Source: Girardinichthys multiradiatus (taxonomy: Eukaryota; Chordata; Actinopteri; Cyprinodontiformes; Goodeidae). Taken from it: DNA of 64,000 nt. The position numbers were made by a program, and so were the translations under genes. The stretch covers positions 4,727,001-4,791,000 of the forward strand of contig NC_061795.1 of assembly GCF_021462225.1 (NCBI RefSeq). The letters are read 5' to 3'. Under the pieces are notes generated by a model. It did not search any database and was not told where the DNA came from. It worked only from the letters and a program-made list of their open reading frames with translations. The first letter of the stretch is position 1; every line of letters starts with the position of its first letter. Positions 22,142 through 34,400 of the stretch are shown here, piece after piece.

Positions 22142-23164
22142 CTGTGTGGGCGCCAAAAGTGGAGAACGTGTTAGGAGCTGGCAACTGTTGATTAATAAAA
22201 ACGTTTTCTGCAGAAACTTTGTTTGATGAGTGTTTTGCTCATTTCTGTCCCAGAATATATTGTAATTTAATACACTGTATCCAGCATCCCTACTGGTACA
22301 TTTGTTTGAGGACATGCCAAAAAACCAGTACTCCTTGACTAATATTCTATTAAACCCAAACTTCAGAGGGTTCTAGTTTTAGCATCATGCTAAAAACAGT
22401 AGTGTAGGACCAGGGTTACTTGGCTCTTGATAGGACAGAACCTAAAACACACCAAGCATCAATCTTCGGAAAAGAACAGAAAAGTTCAAATCTGTAATGG
22501 TTTTACACACAAGGAAATTTTATTTGAGAATAATTTTGACTGTGAAGTTTTATTCAATTTCATGATTGTTAACAGGAACAGCACAATATGTCACAATTTC
22601 TTCCTTATCAATATTGTGTAGAAATGCATAAAATGTTAATTTGATCTGATTGAATAACTACCATCTAGCAGGCTTTGAATGCCAGATGCCTGTTTAATGC
22701 AGCAGAAACATTTTAGGAGGTTGTTAAGATTTTCTGGTGAAGTCATTTAAAAACGGCAACTTTATTTAAAAAAATTACAATAAGTTGTTTCATTGCCAGA
22801 CATGCCAGAAGTAGACAAAAACAACATGTTTAATGAAACTATTAAATATAAATAATTATGGGGAAATTATTTTTCCCAGTAGGCAGGGAATTATACAAGT
22901 TTCTGTTTGATTAAAAATCATTATTAAAGTTATTACCAATCATCAAAGTGCTGAAGGGAATTTCCTTCAAGTGAAAGTCATGCCTAGACTGACATAGTAG
23001 CTTGAGGTCAAATCCCAATTCTCAGTGCCCAATCATGTCCCTTGGCCTTAATTTAAAGCCACATGGGGTAGTGGGTAAAATATGCCACTCTTTCAAGAAG
23101 CCAAGACACCATCAGTAGCTATTATTTACATTTAATGCAAACAAGAATCAAAGTTCTGTCAGTT
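22142..23164. other. poc1 intron or upstream sequence, nothing recognised
   Basis: AT-rich. No WD40 exon (GH...WD-type coding block) was recognised on the minus strand. Confidence 0.4.
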
Positions 23165-23797
23165 GACATATTTACATGGACATAAGTATTACGAATAAAG
23201 GGCCAATCGGAATAAAAGTGGAATATTCTGATCTGATTCGGTTGGAAAGGAACTGTATTCCGAACGGTTTGTGCCGATCCACAGTCCAATCGACTCATTC
23301 TGATAGGGACAAACTGACCTGACTGTGTACGTGACTATGTTAACGTGACATATTTTCACTTTTAGTGGCAAAACCTGGAGAAATGTTAATTTCCTCCTGG
23401 CCTCTCGTTCTGTAATGCAGAAACAGCATTGGCATGTGTTGCTGAGCCTGTAGCTTAATTATCGACAGTAATAATACCCCAACTGCTCTCAGAACCTGGC
23501 CCCGGTCCATTCTGGATGCTCAGAATGCACAGGATCAACACACTCTTGTGTATTTTGTTGTTCCACACAGGTGGAAGTACAACTTCCTCTTCTGCTGTTG
23601 TTTTAGGGAAATTTGACAACTCTGCACATATCAGACTGTTCCTATTCTGAAAAAGGGGTGGTGGATGTAAACGCACATCATGATTGGATTAATTGATTTT
23701 GCCACCATAAAAAGGGCGTACTCGAATTTATTTCTTTATGTTCAATCCACACATATTTGAATCCATTCAAGACATTTTGCGCATGTAAACATAGCTA
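23165..23797. mobile_element. MITE-like element with inverted ends
   Basis: The left end ATATTTACATGGACATAAG and the complement of the right end TATGTTTACATGCGCAAAA are similar over roughly 19 bases. Elements starting with TTTACATG are common in fish. No gene is inside. Superfamily and target duplication were not resolved. Confidence 0.45.
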
Positions 23798-23819
23798 TTG
23801 ACCAAATAAAAGCAATATT

Positions 23820-24167
23820 TCATATTAGTGTAATCACTAAATCAATCACACCTTTCTCAGAGATCATCTGGATCATCACCCAGCACAGGCTGTGATGGCC
23901 AGGTAACACATCTGCATCCGTGGAACAGGTTTCTCCTGAGAAAGGGGGCGTTGTAACATGCTGCTGTTCCTCAGTGAAGTCGAAACAATGTTTACAGGTG
24001 ACAGTAGTAGTTAGGAAGCTTTTACTGCTGTTGGGGACTGCTTGAAAGTGCAAATATTGAGAAAGTCGCCCTATCTTGCATTTATTTCTGTATTTATATA
24101 GAGATATGCAACACATACATGCAGCTGCAATAAATCCTGCCTGGCAAAGTTGGAAAACATGCTTCAC
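23820..24167 (-). other. Open frame of 115 codons, unassigned
   Basis: An open minus-strand frame, long for this base composition. It includes FTEEQQHVTTPPFSGETCS and has a possible donor after about 23858. It does not match any POC1 region I know and has no domain. It might be a divergent linker exon of poc1, but chance is more likely. Confidence 0.15.
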
Positions 24168-24279
24168 ATCTTGCCCTGGAGCAGACTTTGAGCTTGCTAT
24201 TTGACAGACTGGAGTATGTGGATGTTTTACAATGCTGGATCACTCAATGAAACTGAATATCTGAGACCATCCTTGTGTA

Positions 24280-24650
24280 ATACTTGCTTAAAGCTGCAGG
24301 AGGTAAATTTGGTAAAAATGTCTTTTTAACATAGTTGTTAAAACTCTCACTATGTCCTGATGGTGAAATGTTAGATGATCTGTGAAAAACAAAATCAAGC
24401 TCCTCCCAGTGGTCATACTGCCATTTGCAGAAATACACCACTCCCAGTCAGAAACAGCCAATCAGAGTCAGGAGAATTGTCTTATCAGTGTCAATCATGC
24501 TCGTGTACACACATTCAAGCTAAGGTGTACCTATAAGGTGTGCTTGTTCAAATTTCCAGGTTTTCGCAGAACTCTCTGCTGCAGCTGTAAGAAAAACTGA
24601 CAAGGTCATATACCCGCATAGGCAAGAACAGCTAGCTAAGTGAGAGGGCT
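24280..24650. repeat. Dispersed teleost repeat, class unknown
   Basis: Contains TAAAGCTGCAGGAGGTAAAT, CTCACTATGTCCTGATGG, TCCTCCCAGTGGTCATACTG and AGCCAATCAGAGTCAGGAG, words of an interspersed repeat I recognise from many teleost introns. Its class is unclear to me. Confidence 0.45.
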
Positions 24651-24822
24651 ATTTTCATAATATTTGACGTCAGCTTTTATAGAAACATCAGAAAACTTGA
24701 TTTCCTCATTAACAAAAATACATGACAAGCGCAACTAAGTAGCCACAGAACATTAAATTCTGTTGAACTAAAGCTTGATATTTAAAACTGCTTTATTAAA
24801 GTAAGCTTGTTTCTTCCAACTA

Positions 24823-25408
24823 CAGTGCCTTGCACTATGTATCACCATCTTACAGACATAAAGATGTCAGACAGACCAATAAAGTAGTGCGCGATTGTGA
24901 TGTTGAAGAAAACATGTTTACCGTTTTTAAAAAATCATTTAAAAACAAAAATCTTAAACGTGTGCTATGCATTTCTTGGATGCCATTTTACTACCACAGG
25001 TAAATTAAAGATCTCAGATCAAGATCTGTGTTCCACCTTAGACAGGTCACCACTAAATCCAACTGAAGATTTTTGGCAAGGCTTAAAAACAAAAGCTCAC
25101 AGTTGCTCTCCTTCCAATCTTACCAAGCTTTTTGTTTGCAAACAGAAAAGGCAAAACTTGCAAATTTCCCTAGATGTACTGAGCTGCTACCGACACACCC
25201 CACAAGATTTGCATTTGTAACTGCAGTGAAAGGTGATTCTACAAAGGTTTCATTTCGAGTGAGTGATGAATACAAATGCATGGCTAACTCTTAATGGTTT
25301 TGATTTGTAATTTACAAGACATGTTTCCATTCTCTCTACGTCACAATTAGACAATAATGGTGTGCCACTTTGTGTTGGTCTATCACATTGAATTCCATAA
25401 AACTATAT
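24823..25408 (+). mobile_element. Internally deleted Tc1/mariner copy (family A)
   Basis: Begins CAGTGCCTTGC after a TA at 24821, the canonical left end. The 3' part has TAAATCCAACTGAAGATTTTTGG (PLNPTEDFW, the third catalytic region), GTAACTGCAGTGAAAGGTGATT and GTGCCACTTTGTGTTGGTCTAT of the right end. The start and middle of the transposase are missing, and the last bases of the right end are not recognisable. Confidence 0.7.
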
Positions 25409-25986
25409 ATATATAACTTTCAGTGAAAGTGTTGAATTTCACAGCACTACTGTCTCATTTCACACACATATACAAAGTGAAGCTTGTAGGTGGTGAACTT
25501 GGTCACTGCTTTGTTCATGGAGGCCAAAATAGTGAAAAAAACATCTTTCAGATGTTAATGGTTACTGCTTTAGAAATAACAGCATTTTTGTTCGGCTCAC
25601 ATAGAGTACAAACACATGTATGTGGAAGAGGATTTTACCTTGAGGTTTCAAACTAAGGCTATGTACGAAGAATAAGAAATGCCTCATGAAGTCAGAGTAG
25701 CAGTTAGCTTAGTTATTCTGCATACTGAAGCTAGAAAATAATTAAAAGCTTTGAATGAATCCAATAAAGTCCATCATGTTGTGCTTAAACTTGTCTTTAA
25801 TTAAAAAAATTGACAAACAGTCAATAATCAGGAGATGCCTGTATTTTTGCCTTTTGTCTTTGGCTTTTCTAATACAAATACTATTTTGTGTGTTTTTGTT
25901 ACATCATGAGCCCCATTTTTTGAAAATATACTACGTTGTAGTCAGGGCCGAGCAGGGACTACATGTGACTGCTGCTTGCAAAATAA
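25409..25986. other. No gene or repeat recognised
   Basis: AT-rich. An 81-codon frame at 25755..26000 is rich in hydrophobic residues but has no recognisable features. Confidence 0.35.
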
Positions 25987-26127
25987 TTCATGCCCACTGA
26001 CCTTTTACTATGTATTACCATCTAACAGACATAAAGCTGTCTGGCAGACCAATAAAGCAGTGCACGATTTTGAATGAGAAAAAAACGTGTTTACCCATCT
26101 TAAAAAAATCATTTAAAAACAAAAATA
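25987..26127 (+). repeat. Second copy of a Tc1 family A left part
   Basis: About 120 bases nearly repeat 24837..24958: CTATGTATTACCATCTAACAGACATAAAG, AGACCAATAAAGCAGTGCACGATT and AAAATCATTTAAAAACAAAAAT. The two copies share details not found in other family A copies here, so they belong to one subfamily or arose by local duplication. Confidence 0.6.
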
Positions 26128-27485
26128 AGTGTGGCTAATGAAAATATCATCATATTGTAATAATTATGACTACCCTAGTTAAAGTTTATAGGAACCTAAT
26201 GGATGAATTTTGAAATAGAGTTAGAGTCAAGGATTTAGGGTTGATTATCTCTGTTAATCTGCAGAAAGCAAGGCAAAGTTGGGCAATAGTGGTGACTTCT
26301 GGTGGTGCACCAGGAGGAACGGAAGGGGAAATTAATGAGGGATGTTTCGGACGGATGGAAAAGGAAGGAAGAGGAGGAGGGTGTCACACATTCCTGGCCT
26401 AATGCATGGAGCAATCAATTCCTGTATGCTTCCTGCATGCTGTCCTCACTTCAAAGAGAGATTGTAAGAAGGCAGGAGAGGAAGGCTAATGGAGGGAGGA
26501 GAAGAAGTCAGGAGGGATATGTTTAAAGAAAGGAGGAGGGAAGAGTCCACTTAAGTGAGAAGAGAAGAACAAAGCTGTCAGTGTGTGGCAGACTGTCTAC
26601 TTTGCTATCTGGGTTCATTTCTTTTTTGTCTTCTCTCCATTCTTCACGAACACCCTCCCCCTCTTCTCTCCTTGGCCACATCTGGCCAACATCTGTTCTG
26701 CTCATTTATGCTCAGCAAATCCAGACCTTCGTATACGGAGGTCTGGATCTGGGTATACCGCCTCCATCCCTCCCTCCCTCAACCAGGAAGTTTGGGTATA
26801 ATCAAATGTTTAACAGGCAAGGCACCCCAGCTGGTTTTTGTGTCAATCAGGGCACAAGAACACACACATACATGCATGTTCAAACACACAGACATTCAGT
26901 TTGTGTGATATAAAAAAACACGTGCAAAACAGTCACAGTTGAAATGCAAATATGTAAAAAGAACATGCTGCAAGATGATCCCAAATGTAAAGAACATTGG
27001 GAGCTAATTGGAAGCATTGGGAACACAATGCATGCGAAGCACCATGGGAATACAGAGATACAAAGAGATACTTTTTTATTTAACATACACCCAACATATT
27101 ACACACTACACCCAGCAAATACTGCTTTACCTCATATTTAAAAGAGCTCAAGCCTGAAACCATACAATTTAGAGGAGATAAAATCATGCCTGCGAGGCTC
27201 TGCAGGAAGTCCGAAGTCACGGGTTTCTGTAATGGCAGTTAGTCGTGGCAGGAATGCTGTAAGTCAGGCTTCAAATGCAATGGTGGGTGGTTAGGGAACA
27301 GTTGTAATTAGCTGCTGTAATTACAAGGGGTAGTTGGAGTGGCATGTAGAACCAATTGCTCCAAAACTCATTATAGTAAAACAGAAATTTACAAGTTGTT
27401 AAATAAAAAAATAATACAGTGAAAAGCTACTGTTCTGACAGTTTTAGGAACTTCACCTGACCCAACTTCAAAATGCAACTATGCC
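26128..27485. other. No gene recognised
   Basis: Contains a purine-rich part (26300..26540) and overlapping frames of 110 to 117 codons near 26555..26913 that look like chance. A 30-base palindrome lies at 26719..26748. Confidence 0.35.
26719..26748. repeat. 30-base near-perfect palindrome
   Basis: ATCCAGACCTTCGTA is followed by its complement with one mismatch. It lacks a spacer. Its function is unknown. Confidence 0.6.
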
Positions 27486-27489
27486 CGGT

Positions 27490-27605
27490 GCAGGGGCAGG
27501 GATGGGGGCTGGGTATTTAACCTATAAAAGGAGGAGTGGTGGTTTGATCCCTAGATGATTGAAGTCAAACTATCTTTGGGCAGGAGCCTTAATATTTGTT
27601 TTCTT
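27490..27605. repeat. Possible SINE-type remnant
   Basis: GTGGTTTGATCCCTAGATGATT then CTATCTTTGGGCAGGAGCC resembles the widespread fish repeat with 'GGTTCGATCCC...TCCTTGGGCAAG' words. The homology is short and old. Confidence 0.35.
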
Positions 27606-28179
27606 TTAACGGCCTCCAAAATTTGATAGTGATTTAGTTCTTATGTATAACACTAAACATGAGAAACGGATTTGTACAAGGATGCACGAACCTGCAGAAA
27701 TTAAAATGAATTAAAAACAAATTTATTACATGTCTAATTATCATTTTAGAAGATAAAGAGACAGGGAAAACCAGATTATGACAGGATTTTTCTGGGATTT
27801 TTAGTGTGCCCCCTTAGGTAATGAGCCTTTAAGAGGTTTTCAATGCACTTATTTAAAAGAAAAACACAGATGAAGCTGTGAAGGAGTACAGATGAAATCA
27901 CTTTAGATCAAATAAGTCAGAGAGCTGTAAAGGAATAGCAGATGTGACTGAAATCGTGGTATTCCTGTGTTATCAGTACATTAAAAGAAAGCAGGAAGTA
28001 GTCAACAATTCTGCATCTGAATTACCTCACATGCAAGAAAATGCTGAGTTGTGGGATAGTGAAAGGGCAGTATTTTGGGTCAACAAGAACTTCAATGGTG
28101 TGAGGTTCAGTTGCAGTAAAGAAGGCCTTTAAAGGTGTGTTACAGAATGCCATTACCACCATTGCAAAAATGTCTCAAC
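27606..28179. other. Mostly unrecognised; may include Tc1 left part
   Basis: AT-rich sequence. From about 28085 it may already belong to the Tc1 remnant that follows, but the match is too weak to place the end. Confidence 0.3.
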
Positions 28180-28567
28180 AAAGGCAGCAGGTGGGTGTGA
28201 GCAAATCTGCATGCACAGTCAGAAGATTGCTGGATGGGCTTGTGACTGGAAGGGCAACAAAAAAGGCCGGCTCTGCCATAAATATCTCTGTGGTTACAAC
28301 AGTGAGGCATCCTGATATTATCTATGTGTGGGGTTGCTTCTCATCCAGGGAATCTAGGTTTAGCAACTTATTTAAGCAAGAACTTTGCTGTGAACAAAGA
28401 CTGAAATCAAATTGTCCTTCAAGAATAATATCTCCCAACAATCCAGGCACAATTTGTTGATAATCTGTTTAATTTTCCAACTTTATGGAATCGCACAACA
28501 AATAATGACATGGCTTAAAGATCACTGAATGTTTTGATCCAGTTGCCAGGAAACTCCTTAGATAAGA
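28180..28567 (+). pseudogene. Tc1/mariner family C transposase remnant, left part
   Basis: TATGTGTGGGGTTGCTTCTC (VWGCFS motif before the second catalytic Asp) and TCTCCCAACAATCCAGGCACA identify a teleost Tc1 family. ACATGGCTTAAAGATCACTG continues the usual order. A large part upstream of VWGCF is deleted, and there are stops. It is interrupted by a hAT-type MITE. Confidence 0.6.
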
Positions 28568-28780
28568 TGTCTCTAATTCCAGTCCATAAGAGCCATTGTC
28601 CTGCCATTTTCACATGCATCTATGCTTTGACACACCTGAGTAATATGGGAGTGTTACCTCCTCATGTCATCAAGTTCTGCAGACCTGGTAATGAGCCATT
28701 CATCGGATTTAGGTGTTTTTGAACAGAGAGGCATCGAAAAGATGCAGGACAGTGGCTTTGGAGCACTGAAGCTGCAGACC
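28568..28780. mobile_element. hAT-type MITE nested in Tc1 family C
   Basis: CTCTAATTCCAGTCCATAAG at one end and CTTTGGAGCACTGAAG at the other are inverted. The inside has TTGACACACCTGAGTAAT and CTCCTCATGTCATCAAGTTC, as in the MITE at 20711..20939, though diverged. Edges are approximate. Confidence 0.55.
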
Positions 28781-28985
28781 TCTGCCTCAAATGTTTGAGA
28801 GTCTGTGGTCAGTCTAAAAAAACTGGCCCAAAAAGAGAACCCCACAAATTCTGAGCAACATCTACCACCAAACAAATGGTTAAGGATTTGACCCAGAAGA
28901 GGATATTGGGCATTTTAGAGTAAATTTATTCCAGACATTATAAAGAAGTATTAATACTGTAAATATCCACTCTTCAAATAAATTT
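28781..28985 (+). mobile_element. Tc1/mariner family C, right part
   Basis: TTTGAGAGTCTGTGGTCAGTC corresponds to the NPIENLWS region, followed by CCACAAATTCTGAGCAACA, and AATACTGTAAATATCCACTC near the 3' end. This continues the copy from before the MITE. Confidence 0.55.
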
Positions 28986-30208
28986 ATTGTATTTGCTAAT
29001 AAAAGCTAATTAAACAAAAGCTGAGAGCATACTGCACAGATTTTTGTTTCCCAACGATTCCCAATGGGGTAAAGGCTGTACCAGTTAGGGACAGTCTGGA
29101 AGGATAGCTAGCAAAGAAATCTGTTAGTCTCAAAATATGACAGATGTGTTCCTCGTTCTTCTTCTTCAAGTTGTAGTGGTGGTTTGCAATCAACAAGTTA
29201 TTTTTTGTTAGTTTAGCCTTTAATTATAAGTTAAAGGCTTTATAAAATGTTTCAAATCTTTCGCATATCGTCAAACAAACCAGCACGAGTTAAATGCTAA
29301 TCAGTGATGCATTGATGCTGTGAAAAGCAGTATTACCTAAAATGGAATCGCTGTCAGAAAGCCTGTCCATAATAAAACCTTAACACTGACTGTGATGTTT
29401 TATGATCAAAAGGATTGCAAATAACCTGCCCTCCGTGCCTAAATTAAATCGCAGGTGTCCGATCAAAACGTGATTACCATAAGGATCAGATATAGTAGAA
29501 ACCTCCGGTTCTCTGAGTCGTACCTGAAAAACCTCTTTGATCTTATGTGAGGAGCTTCTTTAATGTAGCGCCTCCTCTCACTACCTCTTTGTTCCACCTG
29601 ATGCCTCTACCATAAAATACTAACAGTTTTGAAAATGTATGAGGCTTGATACTACTTTTAATAATATGTGGATTTGAGTAGTTTGAACAACACGGTTTCC
29701 CTAACAATCTCTTAAATCACAGCAATTATAAAAAAAAAAAAAATGGTGGATAATTACCACTGAAACAAAAAAAAAACAGGCCCATCCCTCTGAGATTCTG
29801 TTCAGCTCATCCTGCCAAGAGAGCACGGCACAACTTGATTTTTTAGCCTTATGATGCTCAGTATCTTTACAATGATATATCCTTCGCGCTTTCATGCTGA
29901 TCATACTAAATATGGCAAGCATTTTGCAACATCTTCACAATATAAGTGTCAATGGGTTCTTTTTATTAGCAATAGCTGTACAATTATAACATTTAAGTTT
30001 TGCAAAACCTGGATTACTATGATGCTGAAAAAACAATAAATAGAACTGATGGGTGTAAAGAACAGACTAGCAATTCAGAGCTATTGGTAGAATTAATACT
30101 GCTATCAAACTATGACTTGGACAATTGTCAGAGGAACACTGGATAATAAAGATTCTTAATTAGACTCAAGTCGAGGCTCTGGCTGAGGTATTCCAAAACA
30201 ATAACATT
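28986..30208. other. No gene or repeat recognised
   Basis: AT-rich with short homopolymers near 29728 and 29767. No coding evidence. Confidence 0.4.
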
Positions 30209-30293
30209 TAGTCAGAAGAGACATGTTGGTAAAATTTAGAGATTACTTCAAACCTAATTCTGCCAATGGTATGAATATTTTGGGATTTAACTG
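30209..30293 (+). mobile_element. Tc1/mariner family F right end
   Basis: AGTCAGAAGAGACATGTTGG to ATTTTGGGATTTAACTG followed by TA matches the end at 15538..15625. No transposase was found beside it. Confidence 0.5.
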
Positions 30294-30349
30294 TAATAGT
30301 CTCTGACATCGGTCTGAGGAAAGTTTGGCCCCAGAGTAGCTTGTATAGG

Positions 30350-31475
30350 CCTTTTTAGGTCACCCCACATCATGGCGCCTCAGGAGGGGGAAGCAGTGCT
30401 TCGCCAACACGGTTTACAGTGGGGGTGGGGAGCTGCTGACCTCGACTGGGGACATTACCGGCCGGTGGAAGGAGCACTTCGAGGATCTCCTCAATCCTGC
30501 CATCACGTATTCCCTGGTGGAAACAGAGGCTGGGGACTCGGGGTTGGACTCTTTCATCACCCAGGCTGAAGTCACCGAGGTGGTTAAAAAGCTCCGCGGT
30601 GGCAAGGCTTCGGGGTTGGATGAGATCCGCCCTGAGTACCTCAAGTCTTTGGATGTTGTGGGGCTGTCATGGTTGACACGCCTCTTCAACATTTCGTGGC
30701 GGACGGGGACAGTGCCTCTGGATTGGCAGACTAGGGTGGTGGTCCCCCTTCATAAGAAGGGTGACCGGAGGGTGTGTTCCAACTACAGGGGGATCACACT
30801 CCTCAGCCTCCCTGGTAAGGCCTACGCCAGGGTATTGGAGAGGAGAGTCTGGCCGATAGCTTCAGGAGGAGCAGTGTGGTTTTTGTCCCGGCCGTGGGAC
30901 ACTGGACCAGCTCTATACCCTCTACAGGGTACTTGAGGGTTCATGGGAGTTTGCCCAACCGGTCCACATGTGTTTTGTGGACCTGGAGAAAGCATTCGAC
31001 TGTGTCCCTCGTGATGCCCTGTGGGGGGTGCTCTAGGAGTATGGAATCGGTGGCTCTTTACTAGGGGCCATCCAGTCTCTGTACAAGCGGAGCTTCCTCC
31101 GTAGGGTGGTCGGGCACTCCCTTAGAGATAGGGTGAGGAGCTCGGCCATCTGGGAGGGGCTTGGAGTAGAGCCGCTGCTTCTCCACATCGAGAGGAGCCA
31201 GTTGAGGTGGCTCGGGCATCTATACCGGATGCCTCCTGGACGCCTTCTTTGGGAGGTGTTCCAGGCATGTCCCACCAGGAGGAGGCCCAGGGGACGGCCC
31301 AGGACACGCTGGAGGGACTATGTCTCTCGGCTGGCCTGGGAACGCCTTGGGCTCCCCCCGGAGGAGCTGGAAGAGGTGTCTTGGGAGAGGGACGTCTGGG
31401 CGTCTCTGCTGAGTCTGCTGCCCCCGCGACCCGGTCCCGGATAAAGTGGAAGACGACGAGTACGAGTACTTTTCT
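30350..31475 (+). mobile_element. Rex3-like (RTE clade) LINE, RT and 3' end, internally deleted
   Basis: The open frame up to 30936 covers GRWKEHFEDLLNP, KLRGGKASGLDEIRPEYLK, WQTRVVVPLHKKGDRR and CSNYRGITLLSLPGKAY, the first blocks of a reverse transcriptase. After a frame change come CFVDLEKAFDCVPRDALWG (catalytic Asp block) and a stop at 31034. The F/YxDD block is missing: the sequence jumps from YKRSFLRR to HSLRDRVRSS and on to QLRWLGHLYRMPPGRLL and the end at 31443. TGGCAGACTAGGGTGGTGGT lies where the widely used Rex3 primer anneals, as I remember it. It is 5' truncated, with a GAGTAC-type tail. Confidence 0.85.
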
Positions 31476-34400
31476 GACCAAATAATATTTTCCAGAATTC
31501 CTGGTCTATGTTCTCTCTGGCAAACTTTGGTTTGGCCTTCATGTTTTTCTTGTGGGCAAAGTTTTTACTCCTCACACATTTCCCATGAAAGTTAAACCTG
31601 TGCAGTATTTGTAGAGGCATGCACTTTCATGTCAAAAGTAGCGAGAACCTGTAGGACCCAGCGGGGTTTGAAGACTACTAGCATCTGGCAGCCTGCTTTC
31701 AGGGAAAATCTGCCTGGACAGCCAGACTTGAGCATATTTCAAGGTAAAACCTCCTTTAATATGCTGGGTATCAATTTTCCAATAATGCGATATCCACCTT
31801 TTTAAGTAAGAATGAATTTGGGAATTCCCTGATTTAAACCACAAATTGCATTCTTATAGCATTTTACAGAATTCTGTAAAATATTTTTTACTCTTATTTT
31901 ACATCACTTGACTTTTTTAATACTTGATTAAAAATTGATTAAACCTCCATAGATCCAGATATGTTAGAAAAACACAGACTGTCATGTGATTTTTTTCACA
32001 TAATTTAGGTGGTCTCCTTTGGAATTGGTCTGCAGAAAATACTGTCCATTTAGTACCCTTTTGTGCTTTCTCTGACTTGGGATAGGTGATACTGACCAAA
32101 CAACAGAAAATCTGACAATATGCAGGGTTTGGGAATACTGGCATTTAACTGTATTCCAATAACAGATCGGAAAACCCAATCTCCTGTTTACTGTGCTCAG
32201 TAACCAGGCTACCTATTATTAGCAATGCAACATTTTAAGAATTTACTTCTCTATTTTTTGCATTCAAACAAAAATCTAAAAATGAAATAGACTGTCAAAT
32301 AGTTTCTCATTATTTTTTTCTTCTTCAGCTGTTTTGACAATTTATGTGTGTAGAGCCCATATTGGATTTGCAGGATGAGGTTGGTTAAAACCTCATTATT
32401 TTCTAGCTCTAATGGAATGTGTTAACAGGTAATTAAGGTTTTATTATAATAATATAATTTTATTATAAGATCAAACACTCTCTAAAAAATCTCTATTTTC
32501 CAGCTTATAACTACAGGTTAGAGGGCAAAACATTTTAAATTGACACCGTTTTAAATTGAAGTGATATAGCACATCAATAAACTATGTTTTGCTTTAAATT
32601 AGATAACAAAAGACAAATAGATCTATGTGAGATAAATGGTTAGAGTTTGATTTCATTTGTGTGTGTGCTGCAGTCAGAAGAAAACACTCTTAGTGGCAGT
32701 CCTCTGCTGAGCAGGATATTTTGATTTAATGTGTGGGTGGCTATCATGCGGATGTGAGAGGCAGGCAGATAGGGGAGAATGAAGGCGGGTGACAACTGAA
32801 GTGGATGTATTCACTTCCTCAAAACCACATGAACCTCCTCTCTGCTCACTGACAGTCTGAGCTCCTGCCATTGAAAAACACCAGCGCTTGTTCGCCACTG
32901 AGGAAAAAATATCTTTAGAGATGAGTTTTAACCTGCTTGTATAATCAGCTGCAGGAGCAGATACTGTATACTGGTACATAACTATTAGGTGTGGCATAGA
33001 GGAGTGAAAGACACATCCTCTGATGTGGTATTTTGGTGGGACTGGGAGGAAATTGAAGCTTTAGATCTCATCCCAACCTTCCATCTGACTTCCTTTTAAA
33101 AGTTTTTTATTCATTCATTTTAAATACCTGCTTTGTCCTGCTCTGGATTGCAAGGGAGGGATAACTATTCTTCACACACCTACTTTTTTTCCCCATGCAA
33201 GCTCTGTGATATGAGTAGATCACAACTATTGAGAGCACATTTTCACTGTAAAGTTTTAGTTAACTTCATTTAATGTAGAGAGCAATGGGTTTCTTTAATA
33301 ATCTCCGTATATCCCTTTATGATTCCCACCCATCCAGATAACTACACATTTAGGATTTGACAACATTAAAACTCATGGGTCATTTCTCAGTGAAGTACAG
33401 CTTGTCTCTTAAAGTCTGGTTGCTTTCTTAGTCTCAAACGTTATGTTCAGAGGTCCTAATTATATTTCTGACAAAGTTGAAGGTTTTAAAACAACAGAGG
33501 ATGAGCAAATCATATAGATCAAATTTGCTTACAACTTAAGAACAAAACAATTGGCAGTCTATCTCTACAGCTGTTTCACTGTGACTCTAAGTTGCTCTAA
33601 TTTCAGGCAGTAAAATGCAATGAGCACTCAACTTCATAAGAAAATGAATTAATTACTCCTTAGGCCTAAACAAAAAAGGTGTCTTACTTTACACACAAGA
33701 ATAAACAAAACAAAAACTGAACTGAAAAGTGTAGCAAGTCTGTGACATCAAAACAGCTGTGGTAAAACATACAGATACAGAAGGAATAAATTAATAAACC
33801 AACATAAATCTGACATTTTTACATAAATAAGTATTTTATTCTTTCTTTTTGGTATATATGAAAAATAAAATGCAGCAGTCTCATATGACACTAAACCAGC
33901 CCTAACCCTTAACAAGTCTTTAGTTTCCTTCTTCAGCCAATTTTGTTTCCTGATTCTCCATATTCCATATTTTGCTGTAGAGCTGATCATTCTCAGCAGT
34001 TTTGGGTTGCCCAACAAATAAGCTTGGAAGCCTTTTTAAACAGATCATCCTTCAGTGACTCAATAGAAAGCTGGTACCTCTCCTTGGTCCACTGGCTCTG
34101 CATCAGTGAGGAAAAAAAAAGAGGTTTGGTCACCCAAGTTTAGAGAGGAGTTAATAGAAATGGCCGGCTAACGTTGGCTTGTTAGCCCTCTATGATGACA
34201 GGTTCTGGCTGATAATTTGGATCGGAACACACTTTCTTTGCAGTCCCAAAAAATTGTGTGGGACAAAAGGTTATCATCAGAGCTGTTTTCCTGCTTCATA
34301 AATTAAGTATTTTGCTTTGCAAGTCGTACTTATTAATGAACATAGAGACCTAACTGCAGCATAACTATCAGACAAATGTCAGCCTGAAAGAAGAGCTGAG

